Origin: RGIG5612 sp964528825
GTDB lineage: Bacteria; Bacillota; Clostridia; Lachnospirales; Lachnospiraceae
DNA: 64,000 nucleotides
Assembly (NCBI GenBank): GCA_964528825.1
Contig: CAZGVB010000004.1
Coordinates: 1-64,000 of the forward strand
Direction of reading: 5' to 3'
Under the pieces are notes generated by a model. That model was given only the letters and a program-made list of their open reading frames with translations. It was not told the DNA's origin and ran no database searches. Of this stretch, positions 1 to 8,767 are shown in pieces (positions within the stretch are counted from its first letter, which is position 1; each line of letters opens with the position of its first letter). The translations under genes were made by a program, and so were the position numbers.

Positions 1-849
1 TTAAAAATGCTGTCGGACATTCGCGACACAATTCGCGCTTTGCAACAAAGCATCTTTATCTATCCAATGATTAATATATGCGATCTCTTCAGGTGCCGAA
101 ATGGTGATGCCTTGCCTTGTTTCCAATGTTTCAACAAAGTTGGCGGCCTGAAGAAGACTTGCAGCGGTTCCGGTATCAAGCCATGCAAAGCCGCGACCAA
201 GCAGCTGAACATCAAGTCTCGACTCATTCAGATAAAATTCGTTTATTGTCGTGATCTCAAGTTCACCGCGTTCGGACGGTGTAACAGCCTTGGCCTTCGT
301 ACATACATCACCGGGATAAAAATACAATCCTGTTACAGCATAGTTTGATCTTGCCTCAATAGGCTTTTCTTCAATACCTGTAACATGACCGGCGCTGTCA
401 AATTCGATCACACCAAACCTTTCCGGGTCGCTCACATAATATCCGAAAACAGTAGCTCTGCCTCTTTCTGCATTGGAAACAGCTGCTCTGAGTATCTTGC
501 CAAGACCATTACCGTAAAAAATATTGTCACCGAGGATCATTGCTCCCGCCTGACCGCCCAGAAAATCTTCACCAAGTATAAAAGCCTGTGCAAGACCATC
601 CGGACTCGGTTGAACACAATATTCCAAGCTTATACCGAATTTGTTGCCGTCACCAAGAAGAGTCTCAAAACGATGTATTTCGTCCGGTGTTGATATGATC
701 AATATTTCTCTTATCCCCGCAAGCATCAATGTTGAAAGAGGATAATAGATCATGGGTTTATCATATATCGGCAAAAGCTGTTTGCTGGTTACCATTGTAA
801 GAGGATAAAGACGTGTTCCGGCACCGCCGGCCAAAATAATTCCCTTCAT
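1..849 (-). CDS. rmlA: Glucose-1-phosphate thymidylyltransferase
   Basis: Makes dTDP-glucose from glucose-1-phosphate and dTTP, the first step to dTDP-rhamnose for cell-surface polysaccharide. The 282-residue protein opens with the nucleotidyltransferase signature GGAGTRLYPLT (residues 8-18), followed by KQLLPIYDKPMIYYP, and has GDNIFYGN and EEKPIEARSNYAVTGLYFY further in, the usual RmlA pattern. The TAA stop is the first three bases of the window, so the gene is complete and slightly shorter than the usual 290 or so residues. No other rml gene is in view; any partners would lie to the left. An extended -10 (TGATATAAT) sits about 60 nt upstream. Confidence 0.95.
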   Translation of the reverse strand: MKGIILAGGAGTRLYPLTMVTSKQLLPIYDKPMIYYPLSTLMLAGIREILIISTPDEIHRFETLLGDGNKFGISLEYCVQPSPDGLAQAFILGEDFLGGQAGAMILGDNIFYGNGLGKILRAAVSNAERGRATVFGYYVSDPERFGVIEFDSAGHVTGIEEKPIEARSNYAVTGLYFYPGDVCTKAKAVTPSERGELEITTINEFYLNESRLDVQLLGRGFAWLDTGTAASLLQAANFVETLETRQGITISAPEEIAYINHWIDKDALLQSANCVANVRQHF

Positions 850-906
850 AATCTTATATCAATTCCTTCCGTATTTTGACAGCAGTCAAAGACCATTATC
901 ATTTGA

Positions 907-915
907 ATTATATCA
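907..915 (-). promoter_or_regulatory. Extended -10 element upstream of rmlA
   Basis: On the minus strand TGATATAAT lies about 60 nt upstream of the rmlA start. No convincing -35 is visible at 16-18 nt, so this would be an extended -10 promoter. The A+T-rich surroundings make it a weak call. Confidence 0.35.
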
Positions 916-960
916 TAAATTATTTTATTAGATTAAATAAAGACTATGTGATCATTTTGC

Positions 961-1003
961 AGTCGCTGCAGGGTAACCGCCTGTAAATCTTTCATCCAAA
1001 CAA
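961..1003 (-). repeat. Short dispersed repeat, copy 1 (CxDERFxGG peptide)
   Basis: This 43-bp stretch aligns without gaps to 17679-17721, with 33 of 43 positions identical and mostly transitions among the differences. On the minus strand it sits in a 20-codon frame (952-1014, ATG to TGA) whose product contains CLDERFTGGYPAAT. The second copy reads CPDERFAGGCLTVT in the same frame. Both copies lie in the upstream region of a minus-strand gene and point the same way relative to it. No good ribosome site precedes the small frame. It may be a mobile or relic coding element; the function is unknown. Confidence 0.5.
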
Positions 1004-1086
1004 ATTTTAACCATGATCATATAAGAAGTCCGGGCAGATACCCTGCGGTGAATTAAAAACAATATCCTATAAAGCGTGACAAATAC

Positions 1087-1620
1087 ATGCTGCCCGGAAT
1101 TGATGGGCTCGAGGTATGCAGATCGATCCGTAAATTCAAAAGCAAGATCTATATAATCATGCTAAGTGCGCGGGCTGATGAGATAGACAGGATAAATGGG
1201 CTTGAAGTAGGTGCGGACGATTATGTCGTCAAACCATTTTCACCGAGAGAGCTTTCCATTCGTGTAAAAAAAGCAATAAGGAGGCTCTACTCAATTAACG
1301 ATATCAATGAACTTTCGCTTGCCGAACTCAGAATCTATCCTGACTCATATAAAGCTTATGTCAATGATCAAGAGGTACAAATGACCCCAAAAGAGATTAA
1401 AACACTATCATTTATGATCTCAAACGCGGGTAAGGTGCTGACAAGAGAACAGATCCTTAACTTTGTATGGGGGTATGAATATTACGGTGATACGCGCGTT
1501 GTTGATACATTAATCAAAAGAGTTTGCCAAAAGTTAACAATACAGGACAATCATTTCAAAATATCCTCTGTTTATGGAGTGGGTTATAAAATTGAAGAAA
1601 CAAACGAGCAGCAGAACTAA
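1087..1620 (+). pseudogene. OmpR-type response regulator lacking its 5' end
   Basis: The open frame starts in the middle of a receiver domain, at MLPGIDGLEVCRSIR. It keeps the switch Ser (MLSARAD) and the conserved Lys (VVKPFSPREL), followed by a winged-helix DNA-binding domain (TPKEIKTLSFM, LTREQILNFVWGYE, DTLIKRVCQKL, GVGYKIEE). A normal receiver has about 45 more residues before this, including the acidic pair and the phospho-accepting Asp two residues before MLPG. Those are absent, and the frame meets a TAA at 1054. Lys occupies the Asp position. The remainder cannot be phosphorylated normally, so it is probably a decaying gene. It is coupled to the kinase gene that follows. Confidence 0.8.
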
Positions 1621-2884
1621 ATCAAAGAACTTCCTTCACTATGCTCTGCTTGTCCTGATATACCTTTTAGGTATATCTGTAGATACATTAGCGATCTGTA
1701 TACATCCGGTATTGAGGCAAAAAGATTTTTTTACATCGAGAGTACATCAGATCGCAGAGGAATTTCCCAAAGGATCAAATCATACAATAAACCGTACATG
1801 GGGTGCTAATACGCGCATTTTCATTTATAACAATTTGGGAAAATGTATCGTTCATGTTGTGCCTACAAATACCGATTCTGATTCTGAAGAAACTAATGCA
1901 AAGATTATGGGCAGTGATCTGGTCGATAGATATCTTGAAAAAGTCTTAAGTGGCGAGGATGTGTTCAGTATTGCATTTGCGAAGGATGATCAAAAATATT
2001 TCAGCAATATACTGATTATCGCTGGTGCCCCCGTAAAAAACGGAAATTCTATTGTAGGCGCGGCATTTATCATAAAAAATATGATGGATATTCCGGAAGC
2101 TATCATAAGCTATTTATGTTGCTTTACGATCTTTTATTGGTGTTCTGCATGCTTTATTCTTATTTATCTGCGAAAAATCAGAAAATTAGACGATCTCAAG
2201 CAAATGCATATCACCAATATTACACACGCACTAAAAACCCCTGTTGCCTCAATAAAGGCCCTTGCAGAAACCTTATGTGACGATATGGAATCAGACCCGA
2301 AGAAGAAACAACTATATTGCAGTATGATTTTGAAAGAGGCAAATCGACAGGATCATATTATACACGATCTGCTGAACCTATCCAAAATTCAAGATAAGAA
2401 CCTGGATCTTGCCAAAGACAGAGTATCTTTAAATACAATCATCGGTTCGTTTATCGATAAATATGCAGAGCTATATGACTATATGGGAATAACATTACAT
2501 ATGGACAACAGTCTGAATGACATACCCATGCTCTATACAAATGAAAATTGCATAAAGCAAATATTTGAAATCATCCTTGACAATACATTGAAGTTTGTAA
2601 GTGAAGGTGAGGATGTATGGATAAATGCAAAAGTCTCAGGTCATCATGCAATAATCGAAATAAAAGACAACGGGATCGGGATTAAAAAAGAAGATCTTCC
2701 ATTTATTTTTGATCGTTTCTATAAAAGTAATATAGCACAGAATGAATCCGGAACAGGGCTTGGCCTTGCAATAGCTAGGGAGATTGAATTATGACTCAAG
2801 GAAAAGATATGGGCAGAAAGTAAAGAAGGTATATATACATCCTTCTTTTTTACGATACAGCTCTCCCGCCGCAATTGCCGGTGA
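1592..2884 (+). pseudogene. Sensor histidine kinase with in-frame TGA near its end
   Basis: This is a membrane histidine kinase. It has a first membrane segment (HYALLVLIYLLGISVDTLAI), an extracytoplasmic sensor of about 140 residues, a second membrane segment (YLCCFTIFYWCSACFILIYL), an H box (NITHALKTPVASIKAL, near residue 210), an N box (EIILDNTLKF), and G boxes (DNGIGIKKED, GTGLGLAIAREI). A TGA at 2792-2794 stops it there. Reading on in the same frame gives KIWAESKEGIYTSFFFTIQL and a stop at 2884, the expected end of the ATPase domain with unchanged spacing. A single nonsense change is the simplest reading. I chose the TTG start at 1592 (GGAG at 1576); an ATG at 1574 is the alternative. 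It overlaps the regulator remnant. Confidence 0.8.
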
Positions 2885-2965
2885 TGACTGTGCTTTTGTT
2901 TTCAAAGCAACTACGGAATCAACTGATATCGATTGCACGAAAAAAATTAATAAATCGAAATACAC

Positions 2966-2995
2966 GATCAGCGTCTGCCGAAGCAGACGCTGATC
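2966..2995 (-). terminator. 13-bp hairpin with UUCG loop downstream of tmRNA
   Basis: A perfect 13-bp stem with a 4-nt loop. On the minus strand the loop is TTCG closed by C-G, the very stable UUCG tetraloop, which favours the minus strand as template for the RNA. It lies about 60 nt past the tmRNA CCA end. No T-run follows directly, so it is either an unusual terminator or a 3' end protector. Confidence 0.5.
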
Positions 2996-3058
2996 CTATC
3001 TACAAGTTACTCAGATTCGGCCTTGATCTTTATAAGCAGAGTTTGAATAACGAATTTT

Positions 3059-3404
3059 TGGTGGAGCTGAGGGGAATCGAACCCCTGTCCGAAATCTCAT
3101 CCACATTGCTTTCTTCCACTACAGTCATTGAAATTTTATTCCCCTATGCGAATCCCCAATGACAGACTTTCGCACAAAGTAGCTTCATGAATTTTCCGTG
3201 TCCGCAAAGCTTAAGACGCAGAGTGGTCTGTCTAATGACACAGGCAACTCGGCCGACAGAAATCCGAACCTGTGGGCTGCAGCTTAGGCAGCCAGAGCTA
3301 ATTTATTATTCTTAGCGTTTATTTTTTTTGGTCATTTTATGGTGGTTGGCCGCCACCAGTGGCTTACATTGCTTCTAAAACCCCGTCGAAACCTTTACAA
3401 CCCC
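3059..3404 (-). ncRNA. ssrA: tmRNA (transfer-messenger RNA)
   Basis: This RNA rescues stalled ribosomes and tags the nascent chain for proteolysis. The 5' end reads GGGGTTGTAAAGGTTTCGAC, the standard tmRNA start. The 3' end has a T arm (AGGGG TTCGATT CCCCT) and CAGCTCCACCA. The first seven bases pair with CAGCTCC through G-U wobbles, closing the acceptor stem. The tag frame runs 3316 to 3284: resume codon GCT, then tag AKNNKLALAA and TAA. The LALAA end is the usual ClpXP degron form. CCA is encoded. smpB lies just upstream, the classic partner arrangement. Confidence 0.96.
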
Positions 3405-3455
3405 CTATATATTTGCATATGATTATACTAAAAACATCAACAATTTGATATGCTT

Positions 3456-3926
3456 TTACATTTTAATATTTCGAAGCTTCAGATCACGCTCAGCATCTCT
3501 TTTCTGATCCTTAGCGGCTATTGCCTCACGTTTGTCATACAGCTTTTTGCCTTTGCATAGACCAATTTCCATTTTGGCCAGACTCCCTTTAAAGTAAACT
3601 TTCAAAGGTATAATTGTATATCCTTGTCTGGATATTGCCTCCTGCAGCTTCCTTATCTCAGTCTTGTGGAGCAAGAGCCTTCGGTCACGGAGAGGATCTC
3701 TGTTAAAAATATTGCCTCTTTCATATGGAGATATGTTCATACCATATACAAAAACCTGATAATTTTTTATCTGTATATAGCTTTCTTTTATGCTGCATTT
3801 CCCCATGCGTAATGATTTGACTTCCGTACCTGAGAGCTCTATGCCCGCCTCATAAGTTTCTTCGACAAAATAGTCATGGTATGCTTTTTTATTATTTGAA
3901 ATAAGTTTTACGGTATCTTTACCCAT
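3456..3926 (-). CDS. smpB: SsrA-binding protein SmpB
   Basis: This small RNA-binding protein delivers tmRNA to stalled ribosomes. Its 156 residues are the usual length. It begins KLISNNKKAYHDYFVEETYE, carries the OB-fold signature GIELSGTEVKSLRMGKCSIK and ends in a basic tail (KKLYDKREAIAAKDQKRDAE), as in all SmpB proteins. It lies 51 nt upstream of ssrA. The secG terminator separates it from the preceding gene, so its promoter must sit in the short interval or involve read-through. Confidence 0.97.
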   Translation of the reverse strand: MGKDTVKLISNNKKAYHDYFVEETYEAGIELSGTEVKSLRMGKCSIKESYIQIKNYQVFVYGMNISPYERGNIFNRDPLRDRRLLLHKTEIRKLQEAISRQGYTIIPLKVYFKGSLAKMEIGLCKGKKLYDKREAIAAKDQKRDAERDLKLRNIKM

Positions 3927-3950
3927 AATCTTAATAAATCATAAATAATC

Positions 3951-3980
3951 AAAAAAGGCACTCCCTGTTAAGGAGTGCCC
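3951..3980 (-). terminator. Rho-independent terminator after secG
   Basis: On the minus strand, GGCACTCC, a 7-nt loop and GGAGTGCC are followed directly by TTTTTT. This is a textbook intrinsic terminator just past the secG stop. Confidence 0.9.
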
Positions 3981-3986
3981 CAAGCT

Positions 3987-4235
3987 TTACAGATTAACAA
4001 ATAGACCCACATTCAACAATATTGCAACAACGAAAAATATGATAGCCGCAATAGTTGTTATTCTGACCAGCCTTCCCTGCTTTGACTTGCTCTTTGAACC
4101 ACTCCAGTAGTTATTGGCCGAACCTCCCGTAATAGATGCTGACAATCCGTATGATTTGCTCTCCTGGAAGATGATAGCCAATGTTAATATAACACTGATG
4201 ATCGAAATAATTATTGTAAATATAAGATATACCAA
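3987..4235 (-). CDS. secG: Preprotein translocase subunit SecG
   Basis: A small membrane subunit of the SecYEG channel that assists SecA-driven export. The 82-residue protein has two hydrophobic spans (residues 3-24 and about 57-78) around the conserved loop ESKSYGLSASITGGSANNYW. That loop is the typical Firmicute SecG motif, with the GGSANNYW-type stretch. The start is TTG, supported by GGAGG 8 nt upstream. It is a single-gene transcript: promoter at 4270-4298 and terminator at 3951-3980. Confidence 0.95.
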   Translation of the reverse strand: MVYLIFTIIISIISVILTLAIIFQESKSYGLSASITGGSANNYWSGSKSKSKQGRLVRITTIAAIIFFVVAILLNVGLFVNL

Positions 4236-4269
4236 GGATGTAACCTCCTTCTATTACCTAAGCTAATAA

Positions 4270-4298
4270 ATATTACCATTAAATTATGAAATTTGCAA
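4270..4298 (-). promoter_or_regulatory. Promoter of secG
   Basis: The minus strand reads TTGCAA, 17 nt, TAATAT, a good sigma-A type promoter about 35 nt upstream of the secG start. Confidence 0.75.
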
Positions 4299-4320
4299 GA
4301 AACATATTAAGTTTTTTCTC

Positions 4321-5190
4321 TTAATATCTCATCTTCTTCCCCAGATTTTCTATAAAGCTCATCTTATCAATCTTAATAATACGTGCCGATGTCTTTGCTT
4401 TATATGCACGAATGCTGTCTCCGTCTGACAGATGTATACTCTTTTCACCATCTATCGTAACAAATACTTCCCTGTCCTTTTCCCTATTTACCTCTTTACT
4501 AATGATCTCAATCTTTTCATCGGCCGGAAAAACAAGTGACCTTGAGTTGAGAGTATGCGCACAGATGGGCGTCATCAATACTATTTCAGCAGCGGGAAAT
4601 ACGACAGGCCCTCCGGCGGACAGATTGTAGCCGGTCGACCCGGTCGGAGTAGACAGAATGATTCCGTCTGCAAAATAACTGTTCAAAAACCGTCCGTCTG
4701 CATTTATATCGAATTTTGCTATTCCTGTATCTATAGCCCTTTGTATTACAATATCATTAAGAGCAAGTCCACTGCGTATAACTTTTCCGTCAGATAAGAT
4801 CTCAAAGCGCAGCAGGATCCTGTTTTCTATTTGATAATCGCCGTCAACAATAGAAGCTAACGCCTCATCAAAGCCATTTATATCTACCTCTGTCAGGTAG
4901 CCCAAGGTACCAAAATTTATGCCGAATACGGGCAAATTAAGCTTTAAAAGATCCTTTGAGGCATGTATAAAAGTACCGTCACCGCCGAGAGATATGATAG
5001 CATCAGTATCGGCCGGTACAAGAGCAGGATCCGTATACAGGAATTCATTATTTACTCCGACATTTTCACCGGCGAACAAACATGCCGTACATCTGCATCC
5101 CCTATTTTCTAATATTTTTATAACTTCTTCAGAGCATTCGGTATTATTTTCCTTACTGGAATTAACAACAATAGCAAAATTTTTTATCAT
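4321..5190 (-). CDS. nadK: NAD kinase
   Basis: Phosphorylates NAD to NADP. The 289-residue protein carries the family motifs SLGGDGTFIHA (about residue 67), LNDIVIQR (about 143) and STPTGSTGYNLSAGGP (about 180), in the expected order. It starts with ATG inside the tlyA stop (ATGA overlap of 4 nt), so it is translationally coupled. It is the last gene of the asp23-nusB-xse-ispA-dxs-tlyA operon, an order common in Firmicutes where tlyA and nadK follow dxs. The interval before secG holds the secG promoter but no obvious terminator for this operon. Confidence 0.95.
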   Translation of the reverse strand: MIKNFAIVVNSSKENNTECSEEVIKILENRGCRCTACLFAGENVGVNNEFLYTDPALVPADTDAIISLGGDGTFIHASKDLLKLNLPVFGINFGTLGYLTEVDINGFDEALASIVDGDYQIENRILLRFEILSDGKVIRSGLALNDIVIQRAIDTGIAKFDINADGRFLNSYFADGIILSTPTGSTGYNLSAGGPVVFPAAEIVLMTPICAHTLNSRSLVFPADEKIEIISKEVNREKDREVFVTIDGEKSIHLSDGDSIRAYKAKTSARIIKIDKMSFIENLGKKMRY

Positions 5191-5990
5191 TCCAACTCCT
5201 CATGAGCTTTGTTTACAACATCTAAAATGGCGGTTTTGTCAAAATGCGGACCGGCATCATCTTTTTTTATATGTATCAAATATTCAATGTTGCCCTCCGG
5301 CCCTTTTACCGGTGAATATGTTAAGCCTTCGACCGTCAGACCATTCTGTTCAACAAGATCAACGATCTTTTCAATCACTTCAATATGAACATTTGGGTCT
5401 CTTACTACACCTTTTTTTCCGACTTTTTCCTTTCCGGCCTCAAATTGCGGCTTTATGAGCATCACCATTTCTTTTGAATCGTCAAGGAGATCAAGTGCAG
5501 GCGGAAGTACAAGAGACAGAGATATAAAGGATACATCAACCGATGCAAATTCAATGATATCATCCAGGTTCTCGGGCTTTACATACCTTATATTGGTTTT
5601 TTCCATTACCACGGTACGCTCATCCTGTCTCAATTTGTAATGAAGCTGTCCTTTGCCGACATCTATGCAATAAACTTTTTTTGCACCGTTTTGGAGCATG
5701 CAATCTGTGAATCCTCCTGTGGAAGAACCGATATCCATGCAGACCTTATTATCAAGCACTATATCGTCGAAAACAGACATAGCCTTTTCCAGCTTCAAAC
5801 CACCGCGGCTAACATACCTCAGTTTTTCGCCTCTTTGCTCAATAAAAGCATCCTCCGGAAACATAGAGCCGGGCTTAAGCTCTTTTTGATTATTCACATA
5901 GATGATCCCGCTCATTATCAGGCGCTGTGCCTGCTGTCTGGAAATATCTTCATATTTTTCACATAATAATATATCAAGTCTCTTTTTCAT
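5187..5990 (-). CDS. tlyA: TlyA family rRNA 2'-O-methyltransferase
   Basis: A 267-residue protein with an N-terminal S4 RNA-binding domain (RLDILLCEKYEDISRQQAQR, residues 3-22) and an FtsJ-like methyltransferase domain. The SAM-binding motif is MDIGSSTGGFTDCMLQNGA (about residue 85) and the later family motif is LIKPQFEAGKEKVGKKGVVR. Characterised TlyA enzymes methylate the 2' hydroxyl of cytidines in ribosomal RNA; the haemolysin name is historical. It lies between dxs (2 nt upstream) and nadK (4 nt overlap). The substrate here is inferred from the family. Confidence 0.92.
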   Translation of the reverse strand: MKKRLDILLCEKYEDISRQQAQRLIMSGIIYVNNQKELKPGSMFPEDAFIEQRGEKLRYVSRGGLKLEKAMSVFDDIVLDNKVCMDIGSSTGGFTDCMLQNGAKKVYCIDVGKGQLHYKLRQDERTVVMEKTNIRYVKPENLDDIIEFASVDVSFISLSLVLPPALDLLDDSKEMVMLIKPQFEAGKEKVGKKGVVRDPNVHIEVIEKIVDLVEQNGLTVEGLTYSPVKGPEGNIEYLIHIKKDDAGPHFDKTAILDVVNKAHEELE

Positions 5991-5992
5991 AT

Positions 5993-7855
5993 TTAACTCT
6001 TCAATTGAGATATGAGCTTTTTGGTGACAGAATTCGCGTCAAGACCGCATTCTATCAATTGTTCTTCGCGGCTTCCCTGCTCGACATATGTATTTGGTGC
6101 CGCAATATTAATAACTCTTGTATCAGCTTTTTTCCGGTTTATCAGACAAAGCACCATAGACCCGAAGCCGCCGCACAGTACATTTTCTTCCATAGTTATA
6201 ACCGTATGGTGAAGCTTGAGGATCTTATCAAGCATTGCCTCATCGACCGGTTTTACGAAGCGAACATTTACAAGAGATACATTCATGCCGAGATTTTTCA
6301 AATTTTTCCTGACATCTGCAGCTATCCCAACCATCGAACCCACTGCTAATATAGCTATATCCCTTTCAAGATATAATATCTCGCTTTTTCCGTACTCAAT
6401 AGGCTTGTTAAACTCGGCAAATCTTCTTTCAGCCTCCCCCTTTGGGTAACGTATGGCAAGAGGTCTGTTGAAGCCTGCGGCAAACTTTATTGCCTCAGCA
6501 AGCTCGGTACCGTTCTTCGGTGCAAAAACATTCATATTAGGTATAGACATAAGATATGACAGATCAAACATTCCCTGATGCGTCTCTCCGTCTTCGCCTA
6601 CGAATCCGGCTCTGTCTATACAGAATGTTACAGGAAGGCTTTGAAGACATACATCTTCCATTATTTGATCATATGCTCTTTGCAGAAATGTCGAATATAT
6701 TGCCACGAATGGCTTCAATCCACCTGCGGCCATGCCTCCGGCAAATGTTACTGCATGTTCTTCCGCTATACCAACATCAAAAAACCTCTCTGGAAACTTC
6801 TTTTTAAATCCGGAGAGTCCCGTGCCATGTGACATTGCAGCCGTAATGGCCACTACATTTTTATGATGAGATGCAACGCCTTCCAGAGCATTTGCGAATA
6901 TCTGCGTATATGTGGAATGTTCAGTTTTCTCTTTCACATTGCCGGTTTTGGGATCAAATGGACCGATACCATGAAATTTACCCGGGTCTTTTTCGGCGAA
7001 TGAATAGCCCTTTCCTTTTCTGGTACATACATGAATCAAAACAGGATGATCGAGCTTTTTGCATTCTTTGATGATCCTTGCAAGCAGATAAACATTATGT
7101 CCGTCGAGAGGTCCGAGGTATGTTATTCCCATATCCTCAAAAAAGCTTCCCGGAATGATAAGACGTTTTATACTGTCCTTGGTCTTTTTTATATTTTTTA
7201 CCATCCGACCGCCGACAACAGGAATACGCTCGAGCGTATTTACAACACCAAGCTTTATATCATTATAGGCGCCGCCGGCACGAACAGATGAAAGATATGA
7301 CGGCATAGCACCCACACTTTCGGATATCGAACGATTATTATCATTTAATATGATAATAAGGTTCCGTCCGAGTGCGGCTGCATTATTAAGGGCCTCATAT
7401 GCCATACCGCCTGTAAGCGAACCGTCACCGATAACTGCAACAACACAATTATTTTTGCCTTTTAATTGTGACGCCTTTGCCATCCCGAGAGCAACGGAAA
7501 TGGAGTTCGATGCATGACCTGCAGCAAAAGCATCACAATCAGATTCACGTCTTTTAGGGAAACCGCTCAGACCACCGTATTTCCTGAGAGTTGAAAATTC
7601 ATTCTTTCTGCCGGAAAGGATCTTATGAACATATGATTGATGACCTACATCCCAAACTATTTTATCTTTAGGAAGATCAAGAGCAAGGTGAAGTGCCATC
7701 GTCAGTTCAACGATTCCCAGGTTTGATGCCAAATGGCCGCCGTTCTTGCTGACATTTTTTACAAGGAAGGCTCTTATTTCTCTGGCAAGCTCCGGATAAT
7801 CGTTTTTTCGTATCTTTTTTATGTCATTTGCTTCGTTAATATTATCAAGCAGCAT
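5993..7855 (-). CDS. dxs: 1-deoxy-D-xylulose-5-phosphate synthase
   Basis: A thiamine diphosphate enzyme that condenses pyruvate and glyceraldehyde-3-phosphate, the first step of the MEP isoprenoid pathway. Its 620 residues are the normal length. The TPP motif GDGSLTGGMAYEALNNA is near residue 142. The transketolase-type catalytic Glu lies in VGIAEEHAVTFAGGMA, and DRAGFVGEDGETHQG is typical of DXS. Only 1 nt separates the ispA stop from its ATG, so synthesis of isoprenoid precursors and their chain extension are coupled in one operon. Confidence 0.97.
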   Translation of the reverse strand: MLLDNINEANDIKKIRKNDYPELAREIRAFLVKNVSKNGGHLASNLGIVELTMALHLALDLPKDKIVWDVGHQSYVHKILSGRKNEFSTLRKYGGLSGFPKRRESDCDAFAAGHASNSISVALGMAKASQLKGKNNCVVAVIGDGSLTGGMAYEALNNAAALGRNLIIILNDNNRSISESVGAMPSYLSSVRAGGAYNDIKLGVVNTLERIPVVGGRMVKNIKKTKDSIKRLIIPGSFFEDMGITYLGPLDGHNVYLLARIIKECKKLDHPVLIHVCTRKGKGYSFAEKDPGKFHGIGPFDPKTGNVKEKTEHSTYTQIFANALEGVASHHKNVVAITAAMSHGTGLSGFKKKFPERFFDVGIAEEHAVTFAGGMAAGGLKPFVAIYSTFLQRAYDQIMEDVCLQSLPVTFCIDRAGFVGEDGETHQGMFDLSYLMSIPNMNVFAPKNGTELAEAIKFAAGFNRPLAIRYPKGEAERRFAEFNKPIEYGKSEILYLERDIAILAVGSMVGIAADVRKNLKNLGMNVSLVNVRFVKPVDEAMLDKILKLHHTVITMEENVLCGGFGSMVLCLINRKKADTRVINIAAPNTYVEQGSREEQLIECGLDANSVTKKLISQLKS

Positions 7856-7856
7856 A

Positions 7857-8765
7857 TTACTTATTCCGCCCCGCCATCATAGAAATCATTTCTTTTATAT
7901 CCACACATCCCGGTAAGATCTCATCAAGCATATTAAGTGCTTTTCTTGTATAATCTTCCACATCTTGTTGTGCTAAAGAAACTCCTTTTAAGAGAGCATA
8001 TGTCTTTTTACCGTTTCGCTCATCAGAGCCTATAGGCTTTCCGAGAATATCCGCAGTTGAAACAATATCAAGTATGTCATCCCGTATCTGAAATGCCATG
8101 CCGACATTATACATAATATCATTTACAATGCTCAGCTGCTCATCCTTCGCACCGCCAAGTATAGCGCCACAGCATGCGGATGCTTCCAACAATGCTGATG
8201 TTTTATTTCGATATATATACTCTATTTGATCCATATCAAGCTCGATATCATTATTCTTGTCTGAATATACATCGAGAGATTGGCCGCCTACCATGCCGCC
8301 AACGCCTGATTTGTGTGCCAATATCTTAAGCGCCTTTATGCCTCTTTGTGCCTGTTTGTCATCACAATCCGTCATACCGTCAAGTATCACCTCATATGCA
8401 TAATTCAAGAGTGCATCTCCTGCTAATATACCATATGCCTCTCCATATTCTGCCCATGTAGATGGTTTGCCACGACGTAATCTGTCATTATCCATAGCCG
8501 GCAGGTCATCATGGCATAATGAATAGCTGTGAATTAATTCTATGGCACACATAAATCTGTGCAAAAGATCACTTTCACGGCTATCATCAGAAAAAGCCCT
8601 GTAAAATTCACGCATAAGGATGGGTCTTATTCTCTTACCTCCCGCCTTTACGGAATATTTCATTGCATCAATGATATATTCGTCATTTTCTCCGGATACG
8701 GGCAAGTACGAATATATTATATCTTCAGCTTCTTTAACTTTTTTTATCAGATCATTCGAATTCAT
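7857..8765 (-). CDS. ispA: Short-chain polyprenyl diphosphate synthase (farnesyl type)
   Basis: Joins C5 units into geranyl/farnesyl diphosphate for undecaprenyl carrier and quinone synthesis. The 302-residue protein has GGKRIRPIL, the first Asp-rich motif HDDLPAMDNDRLRRGKPS and the second, AFQIRDDILDI, followed by KPIGSDERNGKKTY. The two extra residues in the first DDx4D motif are typical of bacterial farnesyl synthases. It lies directly between xseB (2 nt) and dxs (1 nt). The product chain length is inferred from the motif. Confidence 0.93.
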   Translation of the reverse strand: MNSNDLIKKVKEAEDIIYSYLPVSGENDEYIIDAMKYSVKAGGKRIRPILMREFYRAFSDDSRESDLLHRFMCAIELIHSYSLCHDDLPAMDNDRLRRGKPSTWAEYGEAYGILAGDALLNYAYEVILDGMTDCDDKQAQRGIKALKILAHKSGVGGMVGGQSLDVYSDKNNDIELDMDQIEYIYRNKTSALLEASACCGAILGGAKDEQLSIVNDIMYNVGMAFQIRDDILDIVSTADILGKPIGSDERNGKKTYALLKGVSLAQQDVEDYTRKALNMLDEILPGCVDIKEMISMMAGRNK

Positions 8766-8767
8766 AT

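Noticed and set aside
3061..3100. A tRNA-like T arm with encoded CCA
   Set aside because: It is the 3' end of the tmRNA, which has the matching 5' end and tag frame. Not a separate tRNA.
2784..3162. Small plus-strand frames after the kinase
   Set aside because: They read the kinase tail, the hairpin and the antisense of tmRNA in other frames. No ribosome site or family pattern.
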